Below are positions 8,476 to 17,591 of a DNA stretch of 64,000 bases, piece after piece; the first letter of the stretch is position 1; the number at the start of each line of letters is the position of its first letter. A program made the position numbers and the translations under genes. Origin of the DNA: Bdellovibrio sp. (GTDB lineage: Bacteria > Bdellovibrionota > Bacteriovoracia > Bacteriovoracales > Bacteriovoracaceae). The stretch spans positions 62,001 through 126,000 of the forward strand of contig JACPIU010000020.1 in assembly GCA_016187935.1 (NCBI GenBank). Direction: 5' to 3'. Under the pieces are notes generated by a model. It made no database searches, was not told the origin of the DNA, and saw only the letters and a program-made list of their open reading frames with translations.

Positions 8476-9543
8476 ATGCAAACAAATAAAAACCAGGGAA
8501 ATTACGACGCTACGCAAATACTTTTGGGTGAATCCCAGGCCGCTTTCAACTACCTTGATCGCTTACTGTTTACCGTATTTGAAATGGCGGGCCTGGGAGA
8601 GCAAGTGGAATTCAAATCCAGAACGCAGCAAATGATTTTACAATTGGTCGATTTCTGGGAGAAGGGTGTATTGCATCACCCCCTTCGTCAGAATGCAGGG
8701 AGCGATAATCACACAATCTTGCAGCGTTATTTAAAGGCCGGGCATGGACTCTTAAATTCTTTCGCTGCTTTCGATCCCACGGAAGAAGAATTCCTGCATC
8801 TCGGTTGCGACTATATCAATCTGCTCTACGCCCATGCTCACGGTATCCATAATTATTTAAAACAGGCCAGTGCCCACGATGTTCCCTTTCCAAATCTGGG
8901 GGCCTTATATATTAAAATTGAAGGACCTGTGCCTTGCTTTGCCACTTCTCCCGAACAATTGCGCGACTGTGCAGGGGGGGGAGATTTTCTGGTCCTCTCA
9001 TTGGAAAAACAACGAGACAAGAAATATGCCGAATATGTTGCTCGCGGACACAAAAGTATTTTACACCAAAATTATGCTTTGGCGCTCCAGCACTTTACCA
9101 AGGCGCTTAAGATCAAAAATTGCGCTGAGGCCTTAACACTGGCGGGCTGGGCCCACGGATTTCTGGGACAATACGAGCAGGCCAGAAATTTTTGTCTCAA
9201 GGCCATCGCCAGCGACCCCGATTACGGCCCTCCCTACAATGATCTGGGCACCTATCTTTTTAAGGAAGGAAAAATTGACGAGAGCCTGCAGTGGTTTACT
9301 CTGGCGAAGCGCGCCCCCATTTACGATAATCGCGAATTCCCATATATCAATACCGCTCGGGTATACTTGGCCAGGGGAGAATACGAGATGGCGGTTGCGG
9401 AATTTACCAAAGCACAAATGTTGGCGCCCTTCAATTCGGAAATCACCGCGACCCTGGACAAAATACGAGGGCTGGTTGAAAAAAATAAAAACCAAATCCA
9501 CAGTGTGAATACCATCTTCGAAGGTCCAGAACTATGTCCGTAA
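8476..9543 (+). CDS. TPR-repeat protein
   Basis: Protein-interaction scaffold without signal peptide, so cytoplasmic. About 355 residues. The first 190 form an uncharacterised alpha-helical domain. From about residue 195 there are tetratricopeptide repeats: ARGHKSILHQNYALALQHFTKAL, then AGWAHGFLGQYEQARNFCLKAI, then LGTYLFKEGKIDESLQWFTLA and INTARVYLARGEYEMAVAEF. Each carries the A-x-G-Y-x-x-A pattern. AAGGAAGGATC precedes the ATG. It overlaps the NIF3 gene by 10 bases, so the two are co-transcribed and probably coupled. Partner unknown. Confidence 0.75.
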   Translation: MQTNKNQGNYDATQILLGESQAAFNYLDRLLFTVFEMAGLGEQVEFKSRTQQMILQLVDFWEKGVLHHPLRQNAGSDNHTILQRYLKAGHGLLNSFAAFDPTEEEFLHLGCDYINLLYAHAHGIHNYLKQASAHDVPFPNLGALYIKIEGPVPCFATSPEQLRDCAGGGDFLVLSLEKQRDKKYAEYVARGHKSILHQNYALALQHFTKALKIKNCAEALTLAGWAHGFLGQYEQARNFCLKAIASDPDYGPPYNDLGTYLFKEGKIDESLQWFTLAKRAPIYDNREFPYINTARVYLARGEYEMAVAEFTKAQMLAPFNSEITATLDKIRGLVEKNKNQIHSVNTIFEGPELCP

Positions 9544-10304
9544 GGCGCGCTGAGCTGCTCTATTTTTTAAAAGAATATCTTGAAACGGCCAAATTTCCTC
9601 AGGATTATTGTGAAAATGGACTGCATGTTGAAGGGTGCGAAGTGCTTCATCGCCTGGCCTTTGCCACCACTGCTAACCTGGAAAGTATTGAGTTTGCACG
9701 CCAATTCAATGCATCGGCACTGATTGTCCATCATGGATTAATCTGGAAACATTCCGCCAGCAACCCCATTGTCGGCCCCCATTATAACCGCCTCAGCGGC
9801 CTCATCAAGCATGACATCAATCTCATGGCCTATCATCTGCCTTTGGATGCTCATCTGGAATGCGGCAATGCCGCGATTCTGGCAAAAAAATTGGGACTCG
9901 CCACCACCGCACCATTTGGCAATTACAAAATGATGCCCATGGGAATCCAAGGATACTTCAGTTCTCCCATCAGCGCGAAAATTTTGGCCAAAAAACTCAC
10001 TGACATTCTGGCGCGAGAAATCTTCTATACTTCCCCTTCACCTTCAGGCGAAATTTCCCGGTTGGGAATTATCACGGGTGGGGCCTCTCATGAGTGGACC
10101 TTTGCCCGAGAAGAACGTCTCGATGCTTACCTCACAGGTGAATTGAGTGAACGGGACTGGCACGACGGTCGTGAGGCCGGAATACATATGTTTGCCGGTG
10201 GTCACGCCCCGACTGAGCGGTTCGGAATTCAGGCCCTCATGGACAAAATCAAACAGACGTTCCCGGTGGAAGTGGCCTTCTTCGACTCCCCCACTCCTGT
10301 TTAA
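9534..10304 (+). CDS. NIF3-family dinuclear metal-binding protein
   Basis: Conserved NIF3 (YbgI, GTP cyclohydrolase I type 2-like) protein; the family forms hexameric rings with a two-metal centre, and its role is not settled. Landmarks: CENGLHVEG near residue 27, LIVHHGLIW (metal His pair) near 63, AYHLPLDAH near 98, and GGHAPTERFGIQAL near 220 with further metal His and Glu. Length of 256 residues is typical. It overlaps the TPR gene and meets the LysR gene tail to tail with a 4-base overlap. Confidence 0.9.
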   Translation: MSVRRAELLYFLKEYLETAKFPQDYCENGLHVEGCEVLHRLAFATTANLESIEFARQFNASALIVHHGLIWKHSASNPIVGPHYNRLSGLIKHDINLMAYHLPLDAHLECGNAAILAKKLGLATTAPFGNYKMMPMGIQGYFSSPISAKILAKKLTDILAREIFYTSPSPSGEISRLGIITGGASHEWTFAREERLDAYLTGELSERDWHDGREAGIHMFAGGHAPTERFGIQALMDKIKQTFPVEVAFFDSPTPV

Positions 10305-11218
10305 GTTTTCTTTCTAAGTCCTGTACGCAGCAAATCCCGCACCCCCAAAACACTTTGCGAATAAGTGCGACCTTCCAGATAGGCCAACGAGATGGTGTTG
10401 GTAAGGGGCTTGCCGCTTCCCTTGAAAATAAAAAGCTCATGCCCTTCACGCTCCAGTCGCTCCACCACGTGCAGAGGCAGAATGCCGACTCCCAGGCCTT
10501 CGCAGATCATGCGTGACATTCCCTGGACATCCATAAGTGAGGCACGCACTTTAAAGGCCACTTCTCCCCCCAAATGATGGTGAGACCACATCTTTAAAAC
10601 AGGCGCCCCTTCGACATAATCAACAAAGTCCAGTTGCCCGTAAAATTTTGCAGTATGGGTAATCCGGTCTTTAATCATGGAGTGGTACATCTTCGAACAG
10701 CATAGCACCAATATTTCCTGTAAGATGGCTTCGGTCTTAATCTGACGATCAATATTGTACTCATCCACGAAAGCGAAATCCAAATCACCACGTAAAAGCA
10801 ACTGGTTCATCTCTACAGCATGTCCATATTTAATATGAAAGTGTAAATTTTCGTGTTCATGTCCGATTTTTGCCAGCAAAGGAAGAACCAAATTATTTCC
10901 AAATTCCAAGGGCACACCGATATTGACCGCTCCACTAAAGGCGCGTTCTTTTCCGGTGATTTCCAAAAGAACATGCTCTAAATCATGAAACATCTTTTGT
11001 GCTACCTGATAGAGCTGATGGGCCCTTTCAGTCGGAACTGGGCGCTGTTTAATGCGGTCAAAGAGTTTCAAACCGATCTCGTCTTCCAGGTGTTTAATAT
11101 GCTGACTGACACCCGATTGAGTCATGAACAATAATTCCGCGGCCTTCGTCATACTTTGTGATTCATAAACTTTGACAAAGATATTGAACAAATTGAGGTT
11201 GATATTGGTGATAATCAT
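10301..11218 (-). CDS. LysR-family transcriptional regulator
   Basis: DNA-binding regulator with an N-terminal winged helix (residues 1-65: LFNIFVKVYESQSMTKAAELL, MTQSGVSQHIKHLEDEIGLKLF) and a periplasmic-binding-protein-like effector domain to residue 305. Usual length. It is divergent from the Kazal-domain gene at 11355, and the 136-base gap holds a perfect palindrome with T-N11-A spacing. This suggests autoregulation and control of that neighbour. Ligand unknown. Confidence 0.9.
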   Translation of the reverse strand: MIITNINLNLFNIFVKVYESQSMTKAAELLFMTQSGVSQHIKHLEDEIGLKLFDRIKQRPVPTERAHQLYQVAQKMFHDLEHVLLEITGKERAFSGAVNIGVPLEFGNNLVLPLLAKIGHEHENLHFHIKYGHAVEMNQLLLRGDLDFAFVDEYNIDRQIKTEAILQEILVLCCSKMYHSMIKDRITHTAKFYGQLDFVDYVEGAPVLKMWSHHHLGGEVAFKVRASLMDVQGMSRMICEGLGVGILPLHVVERLEREGHELFIFKGSGKPLTNTISLAYLEGRTYSQSVLGVRDLLRTGLRKKT

Positions 11219-11285
11219 AACGACCTGATTCTCATGAGTTGAGTTGATATCTAAGTATTTTAACTGATGACTTCATAGAATAAAA

Positions 11286-11302
11286 GATAATTTCTAATTA
11301 TC
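11286..11302. promoter_or_regulatory. palindrome, candidate LysR operator
   Basis: GATAATT-TCT-AATTATC is a perfect 7-base inverted repeat containing the T-N11-A pattern of LysR-type sites. It lies in the gap between the LysR gene and the Kazal-domain gene, 53 bases upstream of the latter's start. The role is inferred from position. Confidence 0.5.
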
Positions 11303-11354
11303 CGTTCCAAGCTTTATAAAGCGCCAATTAAAAAAATGAACACTGGAGTCACCC

Positions 11355-11843
11355 ATGAAAACGTTATTTGCATTCTTCTTTCTGGCGCTTAATATCGCTG
11401 CCGCTTCGGAACAAAGTCTATCCTTCATGATTGAAGGTGAACTGCAAAAGGTTGAGATTAACGGTAAAGTTGTCGCACAAAAAATCATCGCGATGGGACA
11501 CGAATTCTACCTCTCAGGCCCTGCAACTGGTGAGGACAGGGAATGTCTTCATGGAGTGTACGAAGTCGCTGCTAAAAGTGCCGATGCTCAATCCTTCGAT
11601 CTTCTTCAAGTTCATCGTTGTGAAAGTGTCATGAATAATGTAGGAACGCGGAAAAATATTTTTTGCCCAGCGGTCTATCAACCAATTTGTGGCATTCCCG
11701 CAGAAGGTGGTGCCCCACGCACTTATGGAAATACCTGTGAATTATCCCGCGATGGTGCCAAAAAACTTTTTGACGGTGCCTGCGAAAAAGCTCTGAACTC
11801 ATTGGGTATCGGAGCGGCGCTTGATCGCTTTATCAACAAATAA
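11355..11843 (+). CDS. exported Kazal-type protease-inhibitor-like protein
   Basis: A signal peptide (MKTLFAFFFLALNIAAASE) is followed by about 80 residues of unrecognised sequence with one cysteine pair (DRECLHG, VHRCES). A Kazal-like domain follows at residues 100-145: FCPAVYQPICG, then TYGNTCEL, then FDGAC. The order of cysteines and the TYGN.C core match Kazal serine-protease inhibitors, which are rare in bacteria. Acts in periplasm or outside. The LysR gene is divergent, and a strong terminator follows. Inhibition of a protease is an inference from the fold; a different binding role is possible. Confidence 0.75.
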   Translation: MKTLFAFFFLALNIAAASEQSLSFMIEGELQKVEINGKVVAQKIIAMGHEFYLSGPATGEDRECLHGVYEVAAKSADAQSFDLLQVHRCESVMNNVGTRKNIFCPAVYQPICGIPAEGGAPRTYGNTCELSRDGAKKLFDGACEKALNSLGIGAALDRFINK

Positions 11844-11869
11844 TCTGAGTTCGAATTAACATGGGTGAT

Positions 11870-11897
11870 AAAAAAGGCTTCGGAAGAAGCCTTTTTT
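11870..11897. terminator. bidirectional intrinsic terminator
   Basis: A 12-base perfect stem (A-run, GGCTTC / GAAGCC, T-run) with a GGAA loop. The flanking A and T runs give a U-tract in both directions. It serves the Kazal gene on the plus strand and the DUF4442 gene on the minus strand, whose stop codon lies within the T-run. Confidence 0.88.
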
Positions 11898-12408
11898 ATT
11901 TTAGCTTAACCGAAAGAGTTAAAACAAAACGGGCCACTGGTTCCTCTTTGAATTTGGCCGGGCAAAATGCATCGATATTTAAAGACAATTCTTGTCTCTC
12001 TTTCGAATCAATCGCCTTTTGCACTAATTCTTTTACTTCTATCCCTTGCTTACAAACGAATTGAACGTTGTCATGAGCACGCTTTAAAAAATCTGCCTTA
12101 AAGTTTTTAAAAACCAAAGACACCGGTTGCCCGAATTCGTAGATGGTTTTCATCGCGGCCACCCCACCGGCACAGTCAGCACCGGCCGCCAACACACCAA
12201 AATACATCGCACCCAAATGGTTTTTGGTACGATAGTTGAGCGGAATTTCAATCACGGTGGTAGTTTCAGTTAGCTCAATGACCCGAGGCCCGATAAAAAA
12301 AAGCATGGGAACTTTAAACAAACTGAAAGAACGTAAAAATAAAGTATCTTTCAGCATCTTGGGCAAGGGTAATTTGTCACGCAAGAAAGGGACAATATTC
12401 TGTTTCAT
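11896..12408 (-). CDS. DUF4442 / PaaI-like hotdog thioesterase-family protein
   Basis: Hotdog-fold protein of the DUF4442 group, related to PaaI thioesterases. Visible features: IPLNYRTKNHLGAMYFGVLAAGADCAGGVAA (residues about 55-85), where the NHLGAMYFG helix start is the family signature, then a strand pattern to VLTLSVKLK. 170 residues. Its ATG overlaps the proC stop as ATGA, so it is translationally coupled, last gene of the proline block. Enzymatic activity of the family is unproven. Confidence 0.75.
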   Translation of the reverse strand: MKQNIVPFLRDKLPLPKMLKDTLFLRSFSLFKVPMLFFIGPRVIELTETTTVIEIPLNYRTKNHLGAMYFGVLAAGADCAGGVAAMKTIYEFGQPVSLVFKNFKADFLKRAHDNVQFVCKQGIEVKELVQKAIDSKERQELSLNIDAFCPAKFKEEPVARFVLTLSVKLK

Positions 12409-13208
12409 AGATTTTCCTGCAACTCTTTTCCACGTAAATAGGCCTGGTGAGTGGCCTTCTCAATGATTTGTTCCATTTTGGAATCGCTGAAAACTTTGAG
12501 CGCCTCTACCGTAACGCCTCCCTTTGAAGCAACTTCCTGGCGCAATTCCAAGGGGGATTTTCCTTCACTCATCAGAAGCGTGGATGCGCCTAAAAAAGTT
12601 TTGGCCACCATCTTGTGAGCATCGTTCGGGTTTATTCCCTGCCGGATCATAATCTCCATCATTAAACGCGCCCATTCAAAGACTAAGGCGGGCCCACAAC
12701 CTGTAAAGGCAGTACAAATGTCCAGATAATCTTCCTTTTCGAGAGTAAACACAGAAGAAAAGAGAGCAAAAGAATTTAAGAGATGAGTGCGTTCAGGCAA
12801 ACTCACGGTAGGAGAAAAATAGAACAGATTGACTCCAAGACCGATTTTGTTGGGTGTATTAGGCATCATACGAACAATCTTCGACACTCCCAGTTTTTGC
12901 GCCAAAGTCTCGGTTGGAATGGCCGCCATAATACTGACAATCAGCTCATCCCCTTTCAACACCGGCCTGAGTTCAAAGGCCAGCTGATTAAATTGCTGAG
13001 GTCGGCAGGCAATCAGAATGACATCGATGTAGGCCAACTGATCCAAGGCCGTCACGGCGGTGCCTTGAATTTCATCGGCCAGCTTCTCGGCCTTCTCTGA
13101 AGTTGGATTATAAAGAAAAAATTTAAAAGGCGCATGGACACGATTTAACCCTAAGGCCAAAGTACGCCCCATTTTTCCTGTTCCTAAAATGGCCAAATTC
13201 TTCTGCAC
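12405..13208 (-). CDS. proC: pyrroline-5-carboxylate reductase
   Basis: Catalyses NAD(P)H-dependent reduction of P5C to proline, the last step of proline synthesis. N-terminal Rossmann motif ILGTGKMGRTLALGL, then MPNTPNKIGLG (the conserved MPN motif). The C-terminal dimer/active-site domain has FTGCGPALVFEW and LLMSEGKSPLELRQEVASKGGVTVEAL, close to the ProC signature. The GTG at 13208 is chosen because AAGGAG lies 6 bases before it; an ATG at 13226 lies upstream of that ribosome-binding site. It follows the PutA-tail gene by 10 bases and overlaps the DUF4442 gene by 4. Being in one operon with proline oxidation genes is unusual. Confidence 0.93.
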   Translation of the reverse strand: MQKNLAILGTGKMGRTLALGLNRVHAPFKFFLYNPTSEKAEKLADEIQGTAVTALDQLAYIDVILIACRPQQFNQLAFELRPVLKGDELIVSIMAAIPTETLAQKLGVSKIVRMMPNTPNKIGLGVNLFYFSPTVSLPERTHLLNSFALFSSVFTLEKEDYLDICTAFTGCGPALVFEWARLMMEIMIRQGINPNDAHKMVAKTFLGASTLLMSEGKSPLELRQEVASKGGVTVEALKVFSDSKMEQIIEKATHQAYLRGKELQENL

Positions 13209-13218
13209 ATTGTTCTCC

Positions 13219-13743
13219 TTAAGCATCTAGGTTGAGAGGAGCTCCATGCCTCATGGTATTAACCGCAAGGGAGCGGACATAACAAAATTCTTCAAGCAGT
13301 CGGGAAAAATGCCCGACAAACGGCCCATCAAAAGGAGTCATTAACTTTTTCATTTGAAAATTCAAGGAATCAGAACGTCCTAAAATTTCCCGCGACAATT
13401 TTTCCACTCGACTGATATCCCCATCGATAATCACCGCGCCCACCTCATACGAACATGCGGCCTCTAATAATTCATGCTGAGAAACGAAGGCGACCACAAA
13501 ATTTTCACTCGGGCCGCCAGCGGCCAAATAGCGCCGATAGACAAAATCCCAGAAGGCATAGGCATCGCGATTGCGCGCCAGGATAGTCACGCCGACTCCC
13601 ATTGTCCAAGCACCAATAACTTCCATGAGGGTGGCAAAATGGGCCCGTTTTTCATAGGCCGCAACCACAACTTTGCCTAAATTCAAACGAAAGTCGTTAT
13701 ATGACAACTGACCGGGAATAACGCGATCTTTTATTTTCGCCAT
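13219..13743 (-). CDS. PutA C-terminal ALDH-like domain, separately framed
   Basis: 174 residues resembling the inactive aldehyde-dehydrogenase-like tail of long PutA proteins. VIPGQLSYNDFRLNLGKVVV matches the start of that domain. The end, LLEEFCYVRSLAVNT, matches the conserved ERxxSVNT tail. It begins 47 bases inside the end of putA in the +1 frame. AGGGA five bases before the ATG would allow independent translation. Either the gene is genuinely split with coupled translation, or one extra base in the A-rich stretch (13730s) breaks a single long PutA. In long PutA proteins this domain seals the channel for P5C between the active sites and helps dimerise. Confidence 0.7.
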   Translation of the reverse strand: MAKIKDRVIPGQLSYNDFRLNLGKVVVAAYEKRAHFATLMEVIGAWTMGVGVTILARNRDAYAFWDFVYRRYLAAGGPSENFVVAFVSQHELLEAACSYEVGAVIIDGDISRVEKLSREILGRSDSLNFQMKKLMTPFDGPFVGHFSRLLEEFCYVRSLAVNTMRHGAPLNLDA

Positions 13744-16700
13744 AAATTCCCTGAAAGAGATACTCGAAATGATGCTGCAGTTCTTCTACCGTTTTTAAGA
13801 TTCGCGGCAGGCGTCTCCTAAAAGGCAAACCGGAAGAACGAGCAAGCTTAAATGCACGTGTCTCGCCTTCTTCATCCTTAGGAGTTGTCTCGGCCAAGTC
13901 AGAAAGCATTGGACTATTGACCGGGTGGAGATGAAAACGTTCAAGATATTGGAAACCACCGGCCTTGGGGCCGGTCCCTGACAGCTTAAAGCCTCCAAAC
14001 GGCTCTATCGCCACTCGCGCGCCGGTGATACCACGATTAACATAGATGTTTCCTGCCTCCATTCGCTCGATACAATAATCTATATCATCCTGTGACTGAC
14101 AGTAGATACCTCCGGTAAGGGCGTAATTGGTGGCATTAAAAAGGGCGATGGCCTCATCCAAAGTTTCAAAGGACATGAGATGAATCACAGGAGCAAAGAG
14201 TTCGCGTCTGGAAAAACTGGAGCGATCTTTCAACCGATCCTTGGGCAATTCAATGACAACCGGACCGACACAATATCCTGGGAGATTTTCGGCGGAGCGA
14301 TCAAGCCAAACTTTGCCTCCGTATTGTTGGGCCTCGGCCTTGGCTTCGGTCACGGCCTTCAGTACTCGCGCCTTATCTTGGGCCGAAATCAAAGGATTAA
14401 TAAAAGTGGACAGATGATAGGCAGGGCCAACTTGAATGGTTGCCCCGGCCTCTTTTAAACGTACCGCCAATTTTTCCTTTAATGATGAATGCACGATGAC
14501 TCGGCTTAAGGCCGAACACTTTTGACCGGCATGAGCAAAAGCGCTTGAGAGAATGCCCGATACCGTTTCATCTAACTCGGCATTGGCGGCGACGATCACG
14601 GCATTTTTACCGCCCATCTCCGTGATGACTTTGACCGGATATTGAGCGTTGTAACGCATGTTTTGATAAATTCGCGTGCTGGCCTGCCGATAGAGAGAGG
14701 TACCAACGGCCATGGAACCGGTAAAGACAATGGCGGCAATGCGCGGATGTTTCACCAACGCTTCTCCCACCACTTCACCCATGCCAGGCAGGTGGATTAA
14801 GGCCTCCTTAGGAACACCGGCCTCATGTAAAATATCCACCAGAACTTGAGCAATTAAGGGAGTCTGCTCGGCCGATTTGAGGATAACAGGATTTCCTGAA
14901 ACCAAAGAGCTGGAAACCATCCCACAAGGAATGGCCAAGGGAAAATTCCAGGGAGCGATCACCGCCACGGGACCACGAGAACGATGAGGGTAAGGTAAGG
15001 ACTGCAAACGTGCTTCCTCTCTGGCATAGAAGTTTAGAAAATCAATCGCCTCATCAACATCTCCATAGGCCTCACGCAAGGATTTTCCCGCCTCATACAT
15101 AATCAAGGCAGATAACTCCTTTCGACGCGCATACATAATCATGGCCGCATTTAAAAGTTGGAGCGAACGGATATACGCTGCTCCGTCGGCCGCTGGCCCT
15201 TCACCATAATAACGGTCGACGATGGCAACGGCCTTTTCCACATCTTGGCCATCGGCAAACCGAATCTTCCCTACGACTAATTTAGGGTCTGAAGAAGAAG
15301 TGATAGTAATTTGTTCTCCACTCACTTCAAAAGAGTTGGTGTAGTCACGATTCAAACCAGTTTTTCCAAAATAAAGGAGCGCACCTTCAACGGCATCCAA
15401 ATGCTTCTGAACATCCGGTCGCATAGGGGGAAAATTAAAGAAATCTTCACTTAAGGCGGCTTCGGTCGGATCACGTTCCACATCACCATTTTGTATTTTT
15501 TCCAACATCAGAGTATCCGGTCGAACCAACGAAGTTTTTTTCTTATGCGATCGCATAATGGTTAGGACTCCAACCTGGGATGAGTTCTCCATAATTCTTC
15601 GAACTAAATATCCCATACCCACCAAGAGACCTCCGATGGGTACATAATTGCGCACGGCCCAACCCATTTTACCCATGGCGACCGAAAGGGCCTCATAAGT
15701 CATATGCAAGCACTGATGTTCGACAGGCGGAAGATGAGGAAATTTTTGTTCCCGCAACTCTTCGGCAAAACAGTGATCAGAAAAATTATGTCCCGCCACG
15801 CACAGTTGAATGTGGGGGAAGTTTTCAAAAATCTTATAAATCATGGCGCGGAAATTAAGATCAGTTTCTTCCTTGTTGAGAAATTCGGGAGGATTGAAAT
15901 TATAGGCACGCCCCTCCACCGTCTCGGCATCCCAATACGCCCCTTTGACGATCCGTACCGGCATAATCACGCCACGTTCCTTCGCCAAAGCAATAATCTC
16001 ATCCAAATGGGCGGCGGCATCCCTGACATAGGCCTGAAGGACAATCCCGGTAGTTTTAAAATCTTTCAACTCAGGTGTTGTCAGTAAGACTTTTTTATAG
16101 ATTTTGAAAACCACGTCCCGATAGTGATAGTGCTCGGCATCCACATTAAGAAACACATCATGTTCCATGGCCGCCACAAAAATTCTCTGTAATCTTGGGC
16201 CCACTTGGGCATAGGTAAAATCAAAGGCCTCAGGTCGAAATTGGCCGGAAAGGGCCGAAACTTTAATGGAAACATTGGCCTTGTTAATGCCTGCAAGATT
16301 TTTTTCCCCTTTAGTGACATGGAGAGAAAATCCCTTGATCAATTTAACCACATCATCGGCGTAACGATCCGCTTCGCGTTCGGAAACAACCAACTCACCT
16401 AACTGATCGAGAGTAACTTGACGTCCGGTTTCGAAGAGACTGCGAAAAGATTTGGACGCTTTCTCAATAGTTTCACCGGCGATAAAACGACGGGCCATGA
16501 ACTTGACGGCAAAACGCACCCCTGAGGCCAAGGGGTATGCCGGAGTCCATCCTACCATTTTGTGGAACAGAGAGAATCCCTGGCGCATCCAGCTTGGCAA
16601 GGCCTTCTCTTGTCCAATCTTATAGTGGCGTGCCGCCAAATCAGAATCATCAATAAGTCTTCGCAGCGACTCCAGCAACATCCTCTTGACCTCTTTTCCA

Positions 16701-17365
16701 GCTTTGTCTTGATCAAGCCCAGGCAAGATGGCCAAAAATTTCAAGAGATGCACACGCAGGAGTAAATATTGCGCTGTCAGACCTAAAGCATAATCACTCA
16801 AACGTTCAAAAAGCGAGGGAGCATACTGATTTAAATGAAAAAGCAATTGCTCCACTTTACGCTGCATATCCAGGCAGACCTTATTGTAAGCATCATCATG
16901 CAAAAGATTTCTGAAGTCATATTGGGCACAAACCATTTCATAGGTCGTAGGTGCATCCTGAAAACGGATTGTCAGGGCCTTTTCAGCAAACTGTTTATAT
17001 TGCTTCAAACGGGAGGCCAGATCATGAGGAAGTTCATCTTCCACCAAATGGTGAAGAACGAACAGTTCACGATTCATGCGAGGAGAATAGAAATAAATTT
17101 CTTTTTTCTGAATGAAGAATGCGGCAAGTAGCGATGTCGCTTCAATATCAACTTGAACGCGATAGTCTTTCTTGGAAAACAAATATGGCGCTAGATCTCT
17201 CACCGCAGAGGTCTTCCACTGTCCATCCGTCATAAAAAGGGGAGAAAGCTCTGTGCTAAAATAGATCTGCCATTCTCCCTGAGTACCAGGAAATTCAATT
17301 TTCTGTGCCACAATGGTGGGTATAAGTTTCTCTAAGGTCTCAATCGGCCAGGTAACTTGCTTCAT
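13697..17365 (-). CDS. putA: bifunctional proline dehydrogenase / P5C dehydrogenase
   Basis: Oxidises proline to P5C (FAD) and then glutamate semialdehyde to glutamate (NAD). Residues 1-300 form a long N-terminal helical region without an evident RHH DNA-binding motif. The PRODH barrel is about 330-600 (VSIKVSAL, VRIVKGAYWDAE, VAGHN, and YLVRRIMENSS with substrate arginines 589/590). The P5CDH domain is about 640-1160 (APWNFPLA, FTGS, Glu916 in TEMGGKN, catalytic Cys950 in AGQKCSA, EPFGGFKLSGTGPKAGG). 1222 codons, then the frame stops after an A-rich stretch while the tail domain continues in the next gene. AGAGGAAACA precedes the ATG. Lacking an RHH domain, it probably does not repress itself. 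First gene of a putA - tail - proC - DUF4442 operon. Confidence 0.95.
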   Translation of the reverse strand: MKQVTWPIETLEKLIPTIVAQKIEFPGTQGEWQIYFSTELSPLFMTDGQWKTSAVRDLAPYLFSKKDYRVQVDIEATSLLAAFFIQKKEIYFYSPRMNRELFVLHHLVEDELPHDLASRLKQYKQFAEKALTIRFQDAPTTYEMVCAQYDFRNLLHDDAYNKVCLDMQRKVEQLLFHLNQYAPSLFERLSDYALGLTAQYLLLRVHLLKFLAILPGLDQDKAGKEVKRMLLESLRRLIDDSDLAARHYKIGQEKALPSWMRQGFSLFHKMVGWTPAYPLASGVRFAVKFMARRFIAGETIEKASKSFRSLFETGRQVTLDQLGELVVSEREADRYADDVVKLIKGFSLHVTKGEKNLAGINKANVSIKVSALSGQFRPEAFDFTYAQVGPRLQRIFVAAMEHDVFLNVDAEHYHYRDVVFKIYKKVLLTTPELKDFKTTGIVLQAYVRDAAAHLDEIIALAKERGVIMPVRIVKGAYWDAETVEGRAYNFNPPEFLNKEETDLNFRAMIYKIFENFPHIQLCVAGHNFSDHCFAEELREQKFPHLPPVEHQCLHMTYEALSVAMGKMGWAVRNYVPIGGLLVGMGYLVRRIMENSSQVGVLTIMRSHKKKTSLVRPDTLMLEKIQNGDVERDPTEAALSEDFFNFPPMRPDVQKHLDAVEGALLYFGKTGLNRDYTNSFEVSGEQITITSSSDPKLVVGKIRFADGQDVEKAVAIVDRYYGEGPAADGAAYIRSLQLLNAAMIMYARRKELSALIMYEAGKSLREAYGDVDEAIDFLNFYAREEARLQSLPYPHRSRGPVAVIAPWNFPLAIPCGMVSSSLVSGNPVILKSAEQTPLIAQVLVDILHEAGVPKEALIHLPGMGEVVGEALVKHPRIAAIVFTGSMAVGTSLYRQASTRIYQNMRYNAQYPVKVITEMGGKNAVIVAANAELDETVSGILSSAFAHAGQKCSALSRVIVHSSLKEKLAVRLKEAGATIQVGPAYHLSTFINPLISAQDKARVLKAVTEAKAEAQQYGGKVWLDRSAENLPGYCVGPVVIELPKDRLKDRSSFSRRELFAPVIHLMSFETLDEAIALFNATNYALTGGIYCQSQDDIDYCIERMEAGNIYVNRGITGARVAIEPFGGFKLSGTGPKAGGFQYLERFHLHPVNSPMLSDLAETTPKDEEGETRAFKLARSSGLPFRRRLPRILKTVEELQHHFEYLFQGIYGENKRSRYSRSVVI

Positions 17366-17591
17366 TGTTTCCTCTTCATCCTGTGCGGTTAAAAAATATA
17401 GAAATTTTAAGGGCCTAATTACAATAATGCACCTGATTCGGCATTAATAAATCCCACATAATCCACAAAGATAATAGCGCGCGATGACTCAAAGCGGCAT
17501 AAAAGTTCCTATCGAGGACTCCAAAGAGTTATTTTGACGCAATTCAAGAGAATCGCTACGATATTAGAGTTGAGATTGAGGCCGAAGCATA

